Source: Casuarina equisetifolia (taxonomy: Eukaryota; Streptophyta; Magnoliopsida; Fagales; Casuarinaceae). From it: DNA of 64,000 bases. A model generated the notes under the pieces. It did no database searches. It had not been told where the DNA came from and saw only the letters and a list, made by a program, of their open reading frames with translations. The position numbers and the translations under genes were made by a program. Shown in pieces: positions 36,133 to 49,870 of this stretch; position 1 is the first letter of the stretch, and every line of letters starts with the position of its first letter. The stretch is from assembly GCA_028551475.1 (NCBI GenBank), contig CM052362.1:752166-816165 (forward strand), read 5' to 3'.

Positions 36133-36836
36133 ACCCACTTCCCTCTTTCTGGATCTGTCAAGAATTTTTCTTTATTAATTTTTTAGCTTTCGTGATTAAG
36201 CTTGAACACTAAATGCACGCAAGGAGTTCTTTAATCGCACATGCTGAAAAGGGCTCCACGCAAATCAAGCTTTACCACTGTTTTCATGGAACGCTTTGTC
36301 GCGAAGCTTTGAAGAAACAAGTTAAAACTGTATACGGATGTCATCCAAGAGAAGGCCTGTAATGCCTTTCTCCGTACGTTTTCTCTGAAACCTTTTCAGG
36401 GATTTCAGGCATGATCTTCAAATATGTTTTAAGGTCGAAAATTAGTACTACAGAACCCAGCAAAAAGTGGGAGAAAAGACATCCAGCACTGCAAAATATC
36501 CTTGAATCTTCAAGGAAAGTAGGCTTTCATTGCACATTACCCAGCTAGACATAGACCCAAAAGAGTCATTCCCAAGAAATCATATCTCAGAAGTTTAATT
36601 TTCCTACACAGAAAGTTTCTCGCAGTGCACTACATTGCTGCTCCGACCAGAATATAATAAACCAGTGACAAGAAGCGAAATATACCTGATCCCAGAATTA
36701 AAATCTGATAATCAAAGTATCTCAACAGCACTCAGGGTCTTCCTGTGAGAAACAAGTTGGCTTCACGGATGCTTGAATGTTTTTAGCACTCCATTTGTTT
36801 ATATCTCCTGACATTAGAATTCAAATGTGACTTGGT
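36133..36836. other. Conserved 0.7-kb block, unit 3 copy
   Basis: Full-length copy with only a few differences from 7130-7810. At its right end unit 3 continues into a different sequence (GACTTGGTGTACAAG) than unit 1. Confidence 0.55.
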
Positions 36837-39470
36837 GTACAAGATACAATTTTCCTTAGGGGGCTAACCGAAGGAACCGATCCAAAAATACAGAATCACG
36901 TATACAAGGTTCAATTTGCCCATCTGTTTAACTGAAACAAGATACAGAAACGCACGTGAAAACATGACCATTAGCATGCTGAATATGTTTTACCATGTAT
37001 GAAATGTACAGAAGACGTCTTTTACATAGGTAATAAATAAGTGTAATAATATTTGAATAACATTTTATTCATACCTTTAATGGGTTCTTTAGTTTGGTAT
37101 TAAAGTTTAAATTTCAATTGAGACATATTTCTACGATGAGTTTTCATAAGAAGAACTTTTCCATACTGAAAATGAAAGAATGTATTGAAATATAATATGT
37201 CTCATCATTTTTAGTGTGATCTTGAGTCAAGATAGGCATGGGTATAGGGGCTAAAGTTGATGATGATATTTAGATAAAGTATGTTTTAACTAAATTTTAC
37301 ACTAAATTTTTTGTCCTAATGATTGGGACATATAAAAATTATTGAAGTTTTGTACATATAAGAGAATATTGTGCTTAAATTGAGACTTTCATATTATATT
37401 AAAAAGTTTAATCTTATTCGAAGGTTAGTAGAAGCATATTAGAGTTTTTTTTTGTATATATTTTTAATAAGGTTAAAATAATATGGAAATTATGTCACAT
37501 TATTTTTAACAATATTAATACTATTTTTCAGCAACGTATGCACCGTAAAATATAAGACTCATACCTTTTTGTGTAAACATAAGATGCTGGAAAAAAGTAT
37601 ATCAAAGTAATTGTAAACATAAAATGCGAGAAAGAAGTATGTCAAAGTTGTTGAACTTTTCTAGCACCCACAACTAAAAGCATAGGGAAAGCAGAATCCT
37701 TTAATGCTCCTTTTAAGAAGTCTTTTCCATTGCCCAAGAAAATAATATATTTTAGTATACTAATATAGCATGACACATACTAGATTTTAGAAAGCTTGTT
37801 TTTCTTTCCAAATTGACTTATAAGAAAATACATCAAATTTATATTTTAATATTATATTAGAAATCTTATATTTTTTCTTAGAATTAACATATGATTGACA
37901 TTAGACACCTTGGACTTCACATATGCATAGCGCTGGGTGAAATAGCATTACACAAGCAAATACATTCATGGTACAATCTTATATTGTAGTGAGTTTGATG
38001 TCATGAGTTTAAGTTTCTTTCCAAACGGTTGACCTTAGTGAAAGCAATAGCACATCTTGCTTATATGGCCGAGATTCTTTATTCTCCTTCCAAATGTGGA
38101 AACGAGTTCTCATTTTCCTACAAGGTTCTAATCATGAGATGTGATAATGAGTTTATAAAAGTTTAAGCTAGTAAAAGTATTCAAATAAAATTTATTTCAA
38201 ATAGCCTTCAGACCAAGTTTTTTGGCACAATAACTAAGGCATGCAAGCTCTAGGCAATAGATCAATATGCTAATATCTTAACAACACAAGACATTAAATT
38301 TCAATCTCCAAAAAAGCATAAAAATGATCATGAAGCTTAATAAACCTTTGATTCCAACACTCTTAGGCAACTATAGTGGACACCACACAAAGCCAATTAA
38401 TTGGCTGATGAGTGCATTTAAGGATCTCTTATGACTTTCTTAAAGCCAAGCAAAAGGTTTATAAAGGATCTCAATGTGACAGCTTCCCCTCTACTCATGT
38501 ATTCCAAATTAACACCACAATATTTCCATCTTTGATATGATATGCTACTTTAACATGGCAATTATTGAATAACGTAGCTTTTGTCTTCTAATTTATTTCA
38601 TTTTTTTTCCTTTATTACTTAGAAGAAAAAAAAAACCAAGTTCAATCTCAAAACCTTTCTAGAAGGAAAAGATAAATATGTTTATGTTTCATGACTAGCA
38701 ATTCTTTGTTTCCTAATCATCATAATGCCAAAAATCACATCCAAACTCCTTAGAACTTAAAAGAAGTTGATGATAATGATTTCGATGAAAATACTAGATT
38801 AGATAATGGAGTTAATTACACTTTTTTTGACCAACTTTATCAAGTGATAGAACCATAATCTCATAAGCATCTAAAGGATATAGTTGCTCATATTAATTTC
38901 CAATTAGAAAAATTTGCTCTTAATAACCATGGTACATTATCTCGACATTAATGGTGTTATAACTACTTGTTGTATAGGTGGATGCTAGTAGAGATGAAGC
39001 CGTTTGCCATTTACATCAAAACTGGAATTTCAAGTTTACCATATAGATCCTAGTTCTTTTGAAGAAAGAGATGAATTAAAGCATATGGCAATGCATATAT
39101 ATATGCAAATTCAAAGTTGCAATCACAAAAATCTTTAAAATTGGGCAACCAACTAGAGGAAAGACGAAAAAAATAGTAGCAAGAGGAAAACACTTTATTG
39201 GCATGCACCTAACTTTATATGGGGTGTAAATATCTTTTACAATTAGTGCAAACATAGGATGCAAGAAAAAAGTATGTAAAACTTGGTAAACTTTTCTAGA
39301 AACCACAAACAAAAGATCAAGCAAAAACATCCTATGATGTTGCTTTTAAGAAGTCTTGTAATTGGCCAAGAAAACACTTTGAGTGCCTTCTTACATGAGA
39401 TATTAGCATGGTAGCGTTAGGGAGAGAGGAATAATTAAATAAAGGATTAATGAGAACCCGAAAGTAGAAA
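36837..39470. repeat. Filler blocks between genes 3 and 4
   Basis: 36837-37200 is the plus-strand partner of 25200-25632. 37200-37500 resembles 2040-2340, and 37500-39470 is block E (as 12271-14199). The 84-codon minus frame at 39076 is not kept in the other copies. No gene seen. Confidence 0.5.
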
Positions 39471-40058
39471 ATTACAAAAGTATAAAGAAAACGCTATATT
39501 GTAAGGCCTTTGAATGGAAAATCCACTGACATCTTTTTTTTATGTAACCTTGATCTAATTTCACATGTTAAAAGACCATGATCAACCTAATAATTTTTGG
39601 AACTAATAATTTGGATGTTCAGATTCCCTTTTCGAAGGGTGAAATTTCTAAAAAATAAAACCAAATTACAAGTTACGTGTCTTGATGAATTAAAAGTACA
39701 TAAAGGCCATCATATGAATGTTTAAAGTTAATTCCTCTAGCTTTCTCACTCTATCAATCACATTTCTTTCACAAGGATGTACTTCTATTTGTTGGAAAAT
39801 ATTATGTTTTGATTGAGACAAACTATTGGTTGCATATAATATTTCTATAAATGTTTTTCATATGATTATATGCAATATTGAACATAAAAAAAAGTAAAAT
39901 GTGTGCAAATTATAATATAAATAAATCATATTATAAAGTAGTCGGGTTCCTATATTCCTTCATTAATCAACTTCATACAATACTTGGAGAAGTATTTTTG
40001 TTGAAATAAGAGCCCAAAGAATATTTGTTTATTTAGAGAAAAATGATACTTGTTTTGA
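39471..40058. repeat. Filler block F, unit 4
   Basis: Matches 30781-31382, with the same deletion inside the 17033-17332-type frame. Confidence 0.5.
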
Positions 40059-40955
40059 TGTGCTTGTAGGTACACATGTATCAAGGATCAAAGATCACAC
40101 TATGTTCTAATATTTATTGAAGCTTGGCACATGATATAAATCAACACAAGCATGCTCATGTTATGAAGCTTGGCCCGTGTTATGAATCAACACAAGTTGG
40201 CCCGTGCTGTGAAGCTTGGTTCATGTTATCAATTAACACAAGTTGGCTTATGCTATGAGTCTAGCCCACATAATTGATATGAGCCTGTGTGATTAAGCAA
40301 CGACTAGAATGGTGTCATTCTAAGGGAAGACTCACTTAAGAGTCTTGATCGAGAGAGAAACCCTAATCTATTTTGAATGTTAACACCTCTCTTTGTCTAT
40401 CTTCCACTGCAATCACATCCCTACTCTTCCAACGAGAATATTTGCAAAAGCTATAATCAAATATCAGAATGTAAAGCTCAAAGCTGATGTGAAGCTCAAA
40501 AAAGGTACATGCTATACCTTCTTAATGGGAACAAACCTATGAACTGATGGGTTTGACAGAAATTGTGATTTGGCTTTTTACTTCCATATTATATATATGA
40601 GAAGGCTATTCTACAAAAAGTGTGTGGAGATTGTAAAAGCTTTTGTGAAATATTCAGTAAAACTTCTAATTGAGGTCATCCACTATTCACTGTGAAAAAG
40701 TTTCAGTGATATCTTGATACTAAGCTTAATATCACTTCTATGTTATTATTCTTCTTAATATATATCTAGTGAAAATGGCCAAACCACTGTAAAAACATCT
40801 ATTGCATCTCTCTTTGTATCTATTTACTTTGCTGTTTGATTTTGATATCCTTGAATGCTTTGTTTAAATGCATGATAAGTCATTGAACTAACAAATAGCA
40901 TAGAAACTGAGATAACCAATTCAACCCCCTTCTTGGTTAGCCATTAAACCTAACA
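40059..40955. repeat. Block R, copy 4
   Basis: Same ends as the other copies. Minirepeats near 40120-40265. Confidence 0.55.
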
Positions 40956-41584
40956 TTATTGGTCGCTAATGACCATTTTTGGTAATTCTTTCCTAAACAT
41001 TGATCATTCCCTAGCATTACAATTACATATGGATGGCCACATCACTCATACAAAAAATCAAGAATTTTGAGTTTGATAAGATATAAAAGTTAAAAAGCAC
41101 ATACATTATCTACCTATTGAATGACTACTATTTGTAACCACTTTATTACTTTTGGTAATAGAATTCAAAGTGGAAAGATGTTAAAATTAAACAAAGAGTC
41201 TTACAATGGAAAGGAGATTGCTTATAATGTACTTTATAAAGTTTAGTAACCCATCTGTTTAGTGAAACCTTTTAAGAAAAGGTGGACATAATTTTATAAC
41301 ATGATATCATAGTGAGTTATTCATTCATATAATGCAACTCAATCCTAGAAATGGATCAATATTTTATAGGTAAAAAGATTAAGATTGAACTACAAGAGAA
41401 TATTGAATAAAGAGTGTTGTATAAGAAAGGAAATCACTTGTTATATGTCTTATAAAAATAGATTTTTTTCTTCAATGTGTGAAATTTCTTAGAAACTAAA
41501 CCAAGTTACAACCCACTTATCTTAGTTGATTAGTCATTTGGGTACATTACTGGTGAAGATTAAATGAAGACCATTTTAGGTTTT
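40956..41584. repeat. Upstream block, unit 4, left part
   Basis: Collinear with 3264-3890; interrupted at 41584 by the solo LTR. Confidence 0.6.
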
Positions 41585-42825
41585 TGTTCGGTAAAATTTA
41601 GATGCAAGTGAAGATGTCAAACAAGTAATATAATGATAAGAAAGATATTGTCCCACAGAGATTGGTGATTACTAAACCAACTAAATACTAATGGTGAATA
41701 ACTCTAGAATTTATTTAACAAATCCAATAATAGATGATAAATTATCTAACTAAATTTGAGAAAACTAAATATAAGAAATATTTTAAAGCATATGATTTCA
41801 CCATAAATACTAGGTATTAATATTAATTATTTATACTTGAAAAAGGGATAATGTGATGGCAGAACTTCCTAATTTATTTACTATCCTATGTCTAGGTATA
41901 GCAAACCTACTTAGTTTATTAATTCACTATATCTTTATATGTGAATTGAAACAAACCAAATGCATTAGGATCTATGAGCATTCCCAATTTACACCAAAAG
42001 CCACACAAACAATATAATATATGTTTATCCATATTTAATTTATGCTTACATATTACAAGAAGCAATTGCATATTATCTCTGTTGGTCTCAAACATGCAAA
42101 TCCAATCATTCAAGTGGTAGCTAATTACTTAAAAGCATTAAACACAATAACATGTAGTTTCACATAAATAAAATATCTTGCAAAATATAAATAACCATAA
42201 GATTCATACCATCATAATTAAATTACATCATAGCTCTAACAAAAGTAAACTAAAACATAAAGAAATAATAAGAAAGAATAATAATAAGAAATAAAGAAAG
42301 CATCTTAAATCTAAGAACAAGAAGTCTATCACCCTTTTTGTCTTCTCTTCAAGAAAACCTTAAATTCTTAGTCTCTCTCTTAAGTTGTGCTCAATTTCCT
42401 CCTCTCTTTCTCTTTTGCTTCTTCTCTTCTCTCAAATAGAGTTTTGGGTTTAAACCTTATCCTAGTAGAAGTCAGTTTTGGATACCTAAAACAATTAGGT
42501 TTTGAACTCCTAAATTAATTTGGATTTGAATTCCTAACATGATTGGATTTTTTATTTATTTAAAAAACTCTAATAACAACAAAAAAATCTAATAACAATC
42601 ATCTAGAGCTCAAGCCCATCTTGACTCCCTTAATCTTGATATTATGATTTTGCCGCACAATAAGTATTAGGTTCTCCATGTTTATCCTTTTTCTCCATGT
42701 CTCCTTGTAATACATAAACAAGAAAAATTTAGGTAAATAAAGAGGAGCTCAAATGTTTTCTCACAATTATTATAGTTATTTCTTGCCTAAAATAGGTAAA
42801 TAACTTTATAAAAATAGTGTTATCA
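41585..42825 (+). mobile_element. Solo LTR, ~1.24-kb family, plus orientation
   Basis: Starts TGTTCGGTAAAATTTAG and ends AGTGTTATCA (TG...CA). It is flanked by a perfect 5-bp duplication GTTTT (41580-41584 and 42826-42830). The empty site is readable in other units (TTTTGGGTTTTTGATATGG). No primer-binding site or coding interior follows, so this is a solo LTR left by recombination between two LTRs. Same family as 43890-45165 and 63106 onward. Confidence 0.88.
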
Positions 42826-43384
42826 GTTTTTGATATGAAAATGCTTATGTGAATGTTTAAAGTTAAATACTTTAGCTTTCTCACTCTATCAACCTAATTT
42901 TTTATGTAGGGAGGTGCTTCTAGTTAATAATGGCCATTCTTATTCATTCTTTCTCAAACATTGACCATTTACTTCCATTGCAATTACATATGGATGGCCA
43001 CATACTCAAAAAAGAAGTCAAGAATTTTGAGTTTCAAATAAAGTAAAAAGTAAGAAGCACCTATATAATTTTCCCATTGAATGACCATTATCTTTAACCA
43101 CTTTTTTTCTGTTGGTAACAAAATGCATAGAGATAATATGTCAAAATTTGACAAGAAGTCTTACATTAAAGAGGAGGCCACTTATAATGTCTATTATAAA
43201 CTTAGATAATCCATCTCTTTAAGGAAACATTTTGAAAAGAGGTGGACTAAGTCTTTAACATGACATAAGAGTTAGCTCTTCATTCATTTCACCAAATGTG
43301 ATCCCAAAAATCAACAAAAGAAAAATGCAAAAGCAAAAAAAAAAAAAAAGAAACAAGGAGAGAAAAAGGAAAAGAATAGGAATT
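42826..43384. repeat. Upstream block, unit 4, right part
   Basis: Continues the upstream block after the solo LTR (as 3890-4430). A poly(A) tract lies near 43335. Confidence 0.55.
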
Positions 43385-43804
43385 GCCTTTATCACGTGAC
43401 CAACAAGCCCTACTATGATATCACATAAGAGCAAAACATATTCTCAAGTTAAGATTTCAGTTTTTTGTTACAAAATAAAAGCATACCTCCTTTTATATAC
43501 GTCTTTAGCCAAGACAATAAATGATAATAAATGATAATAAATATAGTTTCATAACGGTGGTGGTAGAATTTCTTAGAGCCATTAATGTGTGGATTTAGTT
43601 AGAATTAAAGAATCTTAGACCATGTTCTCTTGTCAATTGCATACATGTAGTTACTTGTTTTCTTTTGCTCCCATACATGACATAGCACATTGCAATGATC
43701 TTTGCTACCACCAAAATCCATCATGAGCCTTCAAGAACCTCTATATATATGGCTGACGAACCAATCACCCCTTTAACGTAGCAAATAGTTTGAGTTTGAG
43801 TGTC
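43385..43804 (+). promoter_or_regulatory. Promoter of the broken gene copy 4
   Basis: G-box CACGTG at 43393-43398 and TATATATAT at 43742-43750 are intact. The RY position reads CATACATG (about 43650), so the RY core is lost here only. This may reflect decay after the gene was broken. Confidence 0.5.
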
Positions 43805-45394
43805 ATGGAAGGATACAAGAAGCTTTGCCTTATGGGATTGGTTTTAGCCTTAGCCATCATCTCCGAGCCCATTTTGGCCAAAAGGCAAATGATAACTCTA
43901 TTTTTGTAAAATTATTTTACGTAATTTATATAATAACTTATCTAATGATTTTAAGAAAAAGGACAAGCATAGAGAACTTGATACTTATTACGGCAGAAGA
44001 TGGTCAAAATATCAAGGTTAAGGAAATCAAGATGGGCTTGGGCTTGGGCTTTGGATGATTGTTATTAGATTTTTATTGTTATTGGGTTTTCTAAATAATT
44101 AGAAACCTATTCTTATTAGGACTACAAAGCCTAATTAATATAGGAGTCCAAAACCTAATTATCTTAAAAATCCAAAACCCACTTCTTTTAGGATAAGGAG
44201 ATAGTTCTAGATCCCAAACCCTATATAAGGGAGGAGAACTGCATAAGGGAGGGAGAAAAATAGAGAGAGAAGAAAGTGCCACTAAAACCATGGAAGAAAG
44301 AAGAAAATCAAGGAGAATTCTTGAAGAGAAGACAGTGTGGTGACAACTTTCTTGTTTTTCTTTATTTAAGATGTTTTCCTCAATTTCTACCATTGTTGTG
44401 GTTTATTATTTCATTATGTTCTAAATTCCTTTTGTTGAAGCGATGATATAGCCTAACTATGATGATATGAATCCTATAAGTTTTTATGTTTTGCAAGATA
44501 TTTTATTTATGTGAGTAATATATTATTATGCTTAATGCTCTTAAGTGATTGGCCACCACTTTAATAATTTGATGTGCATGTTTGAGATCGATAGGAAATG
44601 ATATGCAATTACTTCTTATAATATATAACCATGAATTAAATATGAATAAACATATACCATGTTGTTTATGTGGCTTTTGGTGATAAAATGATCGAAAGAT
44701 TTATTGTAAACCAAAAATGTTCACAGATCCTAATGCATTTGGTTTGTTTCAATTCATATATAAAGATATAGTGAATTAATGAACTAAATAGGTTTGCTAT
44801 ACCTAGACATAGGATAGTAAATAAATTAGAAAATTCTTCCATCACATAAGTATTATCATTCTTGTAGGCATAAACTATAAAAATTCATATCTAGTAGTTA
44901 TGGTGAAATCAGATGCTCTAACATGTTTCTTATATTGATCTTTCTTACTTGGATTCAATTTTAATTAGTCTTGAATCTTGTTTTGGAAATTTTATATTTT
45001 ATTTCATCATCAACTTTCTTTTGATTAGCTAGATAAATTTTAGGATTAGTTCATTCTTGGTACTTAATTGGTCTAGTATTCACCAATCTTTGTGAAATGA
45101 TACACTTTTTTATCATTATATTACTTGTTTGACATATTCACTTGCATTTAGAATTTCACCAAATAGTAAATGTTCTACGGTTTAAACCTAGAAAAAAGAA
45201 AGGCGTGTTGGCCGTTTATGAGCAAAGACATGGGTGTTCCATCCAATGCTTGCTGCAATGCTCTCACACACTTTACCATGAAGTGCCTGTGCAACGTTTT
45301 CATAGCCAAACTTATATGTTTCTTTTACGCAGTTGACTACAACACTCTCATGGAGCTCCCGTGCAAATGCAATATTCCACAAGTAAAGTGCTGA
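43805..45394 (+). pseudogene. DIR1-like lipid-transfer gene, copy 4, split by a solo LTR
   Basis: The 5' part (43805-43889) encodes the signal peptide and the first mature residues (AKRQ). A 1276-bp LTR then interrupts, and the 3' part resumes at 45171 and runs to the stop at 45392-45394. Translation from the ATG would enter the LTR and stop at 43907-43909, giving a short peptide with a signal sequence only. Even without the insert, the first motif cysteine is tyrosine (TTCTACGGT in place of TTCTGCGGT), and a new cysteine occurs in LPCKC. The rest of the frame is still open, so the break is fairly recent or the missing cysteine came first. Confidence 0.9.
43890..45165 (-). mobile_element. Solo LTR, ~1.24-kb family, minus orientation, inside gene copy 4
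   Basis: The plus strand starts TGATAAC and ends TTCACCAAATA; on the minus strand it reads TATTTGGTG...GTTATCA, with the first TG decayed to TA. It is flanked by GCAAA (43885-43889) and GTAAA (45166-45170), a 5-bp duplication with one mismatch. It matches 41585-42825 in inverted orientation. Confidence 0.88.
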
Positions 45395-45499
45395 AATATA
45401 CCAACATATAATCATGTTTGTGATTGTGCTTTGTTATGGTATTCTTCTAGTGTTGCTTTATGTTTCGGGCTTGTACACCTTGCTTTTGCTTTGTGATCT

Positions 45500-45505
45500 A
45501 ATAAA
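45500..45505 (+). terminator. Poly(A) signal of the broken copy
   Basis: AATAAA at the standard distance from the old stop codon. Confidence 0.5.
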
Positions 45506-45589
45506 TATTCTTCAATTAATCATTTGATTTCATTGTGTTAAGATGTTCTAAATTGTTTAAAGCTATATGAAGAAATTATTCTTTCTTTT

Positions 45590-48229
45590 CTATAAGTAAG
45601 CTTTAACTAAGAAAATGAACTATTTAACATGATATTAGATTTTTTGTTTCAAGTGAACAAGATCTTGTAGTGTATATTTCGGTGCAGGGCCTTCCCTATG
45701 ATATTAGTCATAAGGCCTAAATTTCATTCATAAAAGTTGTGACAAATAGAAGACTTCCTACCTCTCTAAAATGCTCATATATATGGTTTATAATGTGTTA
45801 GTATATTGACAACATGAGATAAACATTGAATTTTGACAATTTGGATGTATTTCCAATAAATGTTTCAAAAATTATAAGAAATATATTTATAAATTGTCTA
45901 GTCACAATACTTAAATGAAGATATGGTAATTGAACAATTTGTATATTTTTGTAGTAATATATAATATTTGACCTTTCACCAAAAAAAATTATAAAAAATG
46001 TAGCCTAACAAGAAAGAAATTTTACGGGCTTAAAATATCAAAATGTTCTTGTGAATAGTTGAAGTGATCGAGTTCCATGTTGCATAATGGAGACAAACCT
46101 AGAATTCCAATGAAATTCCAAGAGAAATTTTTAAAGATGTCAATTACTTTAATAGTGAGGCTAGCACTCTTCTCCAAGATGTCACATGAAAAGTTTGTAT
46201 TAATGTTTCTTTTTGCTTGAGATTGCACATGATTTGAACCCCTCCCCCCTCCACCCCCCCCCCCCCACCAAAAAAACAAAAAAACAACATATGTGCTTAT
46301 AGAATAAATGAAATGATGAAAAATTCTTGAAGAATAGCTAAAAATATGTAAAATGAGCCTAGTTGTCCTTGTCTAATTCACATACTATATAGTAAAATAA
46401 GTTTCCAATCTAATTAAAGGTGACATAAGATATTAAATGCACATTAATTTTATTTTGAAAAAGTTAAGTTACATAAATTCTTTTTGAAAAATTTGATTTA
46501 TATATAACGTGATCAAAAACTCATTATGAGATACTAAAAGTGGTATCAAAAGTAATTGGCACTACTTATTATTAGAATCTTTGAATTGACTCAAGTGACT
46601 CTAAAATTTACTTCAAAGTATAAATCAAATTTTTCACTAAATGTTTGAATCATACACAATATCACAATTCTTTTACTAATTTTTCATAATTTCAAATTAT
46701 TTAGTAAGTACAAAATTGAGTTTTCTTTTTATTACTTTTTTTTGTACATGCAACAAAAATTTCAATAAAGTTTCAAAGGATAGACAAATGAAAGTATCAA
46801 AATTCATAAACCATACATGAATTACTGTCGAAGGCTATGTGGAGAAAGTATTCTCTCTTTATAAGTCAACTTTAATTAAGAAAATGAAATATTTATCATG
46901 ATATTATATTTTTTGTTTCAAGCAAATAAGATCTTATTATCTATATTTTAGTGCAAATCCTTTCATGTGATATCATTCATGAGACCTAAAATATAATTTC
47001 ATAAAACTTGTGACAAATATAAGGCTTGTTTTCTCTCTAAAACTACTACATAGAAGGCATTGAATATGTTAGTATATTGATAACATAAGATAAATACTAA
47101 ATTTTGACAATTTTGGTGTGTTTCCAATAAAGTTTTTCTTTTTTAGAAAATTGTCAAAAATGTAGACTAATGAGAAAGAAATTTTAAGGCTAGAAAAAGA
47201 ATGTGAATGGTTGAAGTGATTGTAATCCATGCTACATAATGATGAAAAACTTAGAATTCCAATGGAATTCGTAGATAAATTCTAAAATATGTCAATTACT
47301 TTGATAGTGAGGTTAGCACTCTTGTATTAATGTTTCTTTTCGTTTGAGATTAGGCATAATTTGTACCAAAAAAAGAAAACAATATAAATGCTTCTAGAAT
47401 AAGTAAACAAATTGACAATGCTTGAAAAATAGCTAAAAATATCTAAAATCGGCCTTCTTATCCTTGTCTAATTCACATATTATGGAGTAAAATACATTTC
47501 CAATCCAAGTAATTGTGTTGTATCAAATATTAAACATATACTAATTTTAGTTTAAAAAAGTTAGGTTAGACAAATTGTTTTTGAAAACTTTGATTTATAT
47601 ATGAATGTAATCAAAAGCTCCTTATGTGATATTAAAAGAAATATCAAAAGTAATTGGCACCCCTTATTTATTAAAATCTTTGAATTGATTTAAGATACAT
47701 GAAAATTTACTTTAAAATCTAAACTAGACTTTCCACTAAATGATCTAATCACACAAAATATTGTTATTTTTAATGAATATTTTTTATTTTTAAAATTATT
47801 TAGTAAGTATAATATTAAGTTTTCCTTTTATTACTTTGTTTTTTTCATGTGATAAAAATTTAAATAAATTTTCAAAGAAAAAGGAAGACAAATGAAAGTA
47901 TCAAATTCATAAAATGTACAATGGACACAAACTCAAATTCTAATCACTTCTTGTGAATGGTTGAAGTGATCGAGTTCACTGCATAATGGACACAAACTCA
48001 TAATTCCAACAAAATTTCTAGATAAGTTCTAAAAGATGTTAATTACTTTGATAGTAAGGCTAACACTCTTCTCTAAGATGTCATATGAAACACATCTATT
48101 AATTATTAATGTTCCTTTGGTTTGATATTAGGCATGATTTCAACGCAATTATATATATTTGCATCCCATAAGGAATCTAAGATGAAGCTAAGGCATTTAG
48201 GTGTAAATAAAAGGAATAACCAAGATGAC
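45590..48229. repeat. Downstream block, unit 4, with a third partial period
   Basis: Periods start near 45597 and 46862, and a diverged third part runs to ~48200 (as 26870-27090 in unit 2). A C-rich tract at 46243-46268 marks the first period. The conserved 0.7-kb block is absent from this unit. Confidence 0.6.
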
Positions 48230-48719
48230 ATGATCAAATGGGTTTATTGAGCCAAACACTTCTTTTAATATCACAAAATGCCTAAACAAGAGAAGGTAGA
48301 CCTTACTTCATGGCACTTTAAAAGTAATGCCCATATATGTTTCAAGCTTTTACAAAAGAATGTAAGGGACAAACTAATTATTTAGCCAATGTTAATAGTG
48401 AATCTAACCAAGTAGTACAAACTCAAGTGTAATCGAAAACCTTACATGAAGCTACTCAACTTGCGGTAGACATGCAATGTGGGGGATGCTAGGCTCAGTT
48501 TGATCAAGCTTTACTATAGGCCAGTCAATTATCCATCAAATTGGAGGTAAGTTTCTTTATAATCATCTAAAAGAAAGGTTGAAGGTTAAGGCTAATGCTA
48601 GAAATCCAAAGACTTTAGGGACACTATGAAATTAGTTTTAAGTAGTGTATAGAGTAGTAGTTAAAGACACAATTTACACCACTAGAGGAGAAGCCAACGA
48701 TGAAGTATCCTCTTGTTAA
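48230..48719 (+). repeat. Possible gag-side sequence of gypsy copy B
   Basis: Collinear with 27300-27780 and heavily decayed. Assignment to gag rests on position only. Confidence 0.35.
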
Positions 48720-49870
48720 ACAATTAATCCTAAGAAAGGTGGCACAAAAATAGGAACACGACATTGTTTCAATCGTAACGAGCCATTCCATCCAAGACAT
48801 AGGCTCAAAAATAAATTGTCTATGTTATTTGGGGGGGGAAAATGATAATGGATAGGAAAAGGAAAAAATCATGAGAAGGAAAGGAAAGAAGAATTACAAA
48901 GATAGTACCATGATGAAGTTGATAAAGGAGTGCTAAAATCACCAATATAATAAGGTGCTTAATGAAAAATCTACAAGATTATTGCAGCCATTATTGATTC
49001 TACACAAGATGTGGATAAAGGTGTTTATGGACTTTATAAATGGATTGCAAATGTAAAAGGTAAGAGAGTTATCTTTATAATAGTAGATTGATTAACTAAA
49101 ATGGCTTACTTTCTACCTTTAGCACACATATGCATGGTACAAAGTGTGGAAAAATCCTTTGTCCAAGGAGTATATAGATTGTATTGCATGATTGCAAAGA
49201 TTGTTTAAGATAAGGATTTGGCACTCGAGAGTAGCTTATGGAGAGAATTATTCTAGTTACATGAGACCACACTTAACTCTTTCAAAACTTATCACCCTTA
49301 ATTTGAAGCACATGCAAAAGCAATTAGAGGCTAGAGATATATCTAAGAGCATTTGTGAAAGATTAACCTAAATAATGTTAAGGTGGCCACCATGGGTAAA
49401 GTTGTGCAATAATACCAATGCCTATAACTCTACAAGGAAAAGTCCTTATCAGATTATATGTAGGAAAGCACACCTAAATCTATTGACTAGTATTTTAAAT
49501 GCAACATCAATAGAATTAGTTGAGAAAGTACTAAAGGAATGCTACAAGATGGTAAAAGAGCTTAGAAGTTAGCTTAAATAGGTGTAAAAACACGTATAAG
49601 AAGTATTTGACCTTAAAAGAGTGGAGAGGGCTTTTAGATGAGGAATAAGTTATGCCTTAGGTTGCAACCTTAGAAGAAAATTATAGTGGGATTACATAAG
49701 CATAAAAATTAACACTACATTACTTTGGTCTTGACAAGATGCTGAAGGATAGGAAAGATCGTTTATAAGCTTAAACTATCAAAAGAATCTAAGATTCATC
49801 CAATACTTCACAAGGCAATTAGGAGAATGTTTGCAGCATAAATGTGAGTTACCAAAGCTTTTGGAAGATA
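48720..49870 (+). pseudogene. Ty3/gypsy deletion derivative: gag zinc knuckle joined to integrase, copy B
   Basis: Same order as copy A. The knuckle-like segment reads CFNRNEPFHPRHRLKNKLSM (about 48763-48822), with two of the usual cysteines replaced by arginine and leucine. The integrase core follows from ~48930 with traces like VKGKRVIF and MAYFLPLAH. A 65-codon frame at 49375 contains RKSPYQIICRKAHLNLLT, equivalent to KSPFE-type integrase sequence. The C-terminal part lies near 49640-49850. No reverse transcriptase. The shared deletion shows that copies A and B descend from one defective element or were duplicated with the unit. Confidence 0.75.

Noticed and set aside
43825..44058. 77-codon frame crossing the start of the solo LTR in copy 4
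   Set aside because: It begins in the wrong frame of the broken gene and continues into LTR sequence; no homology.
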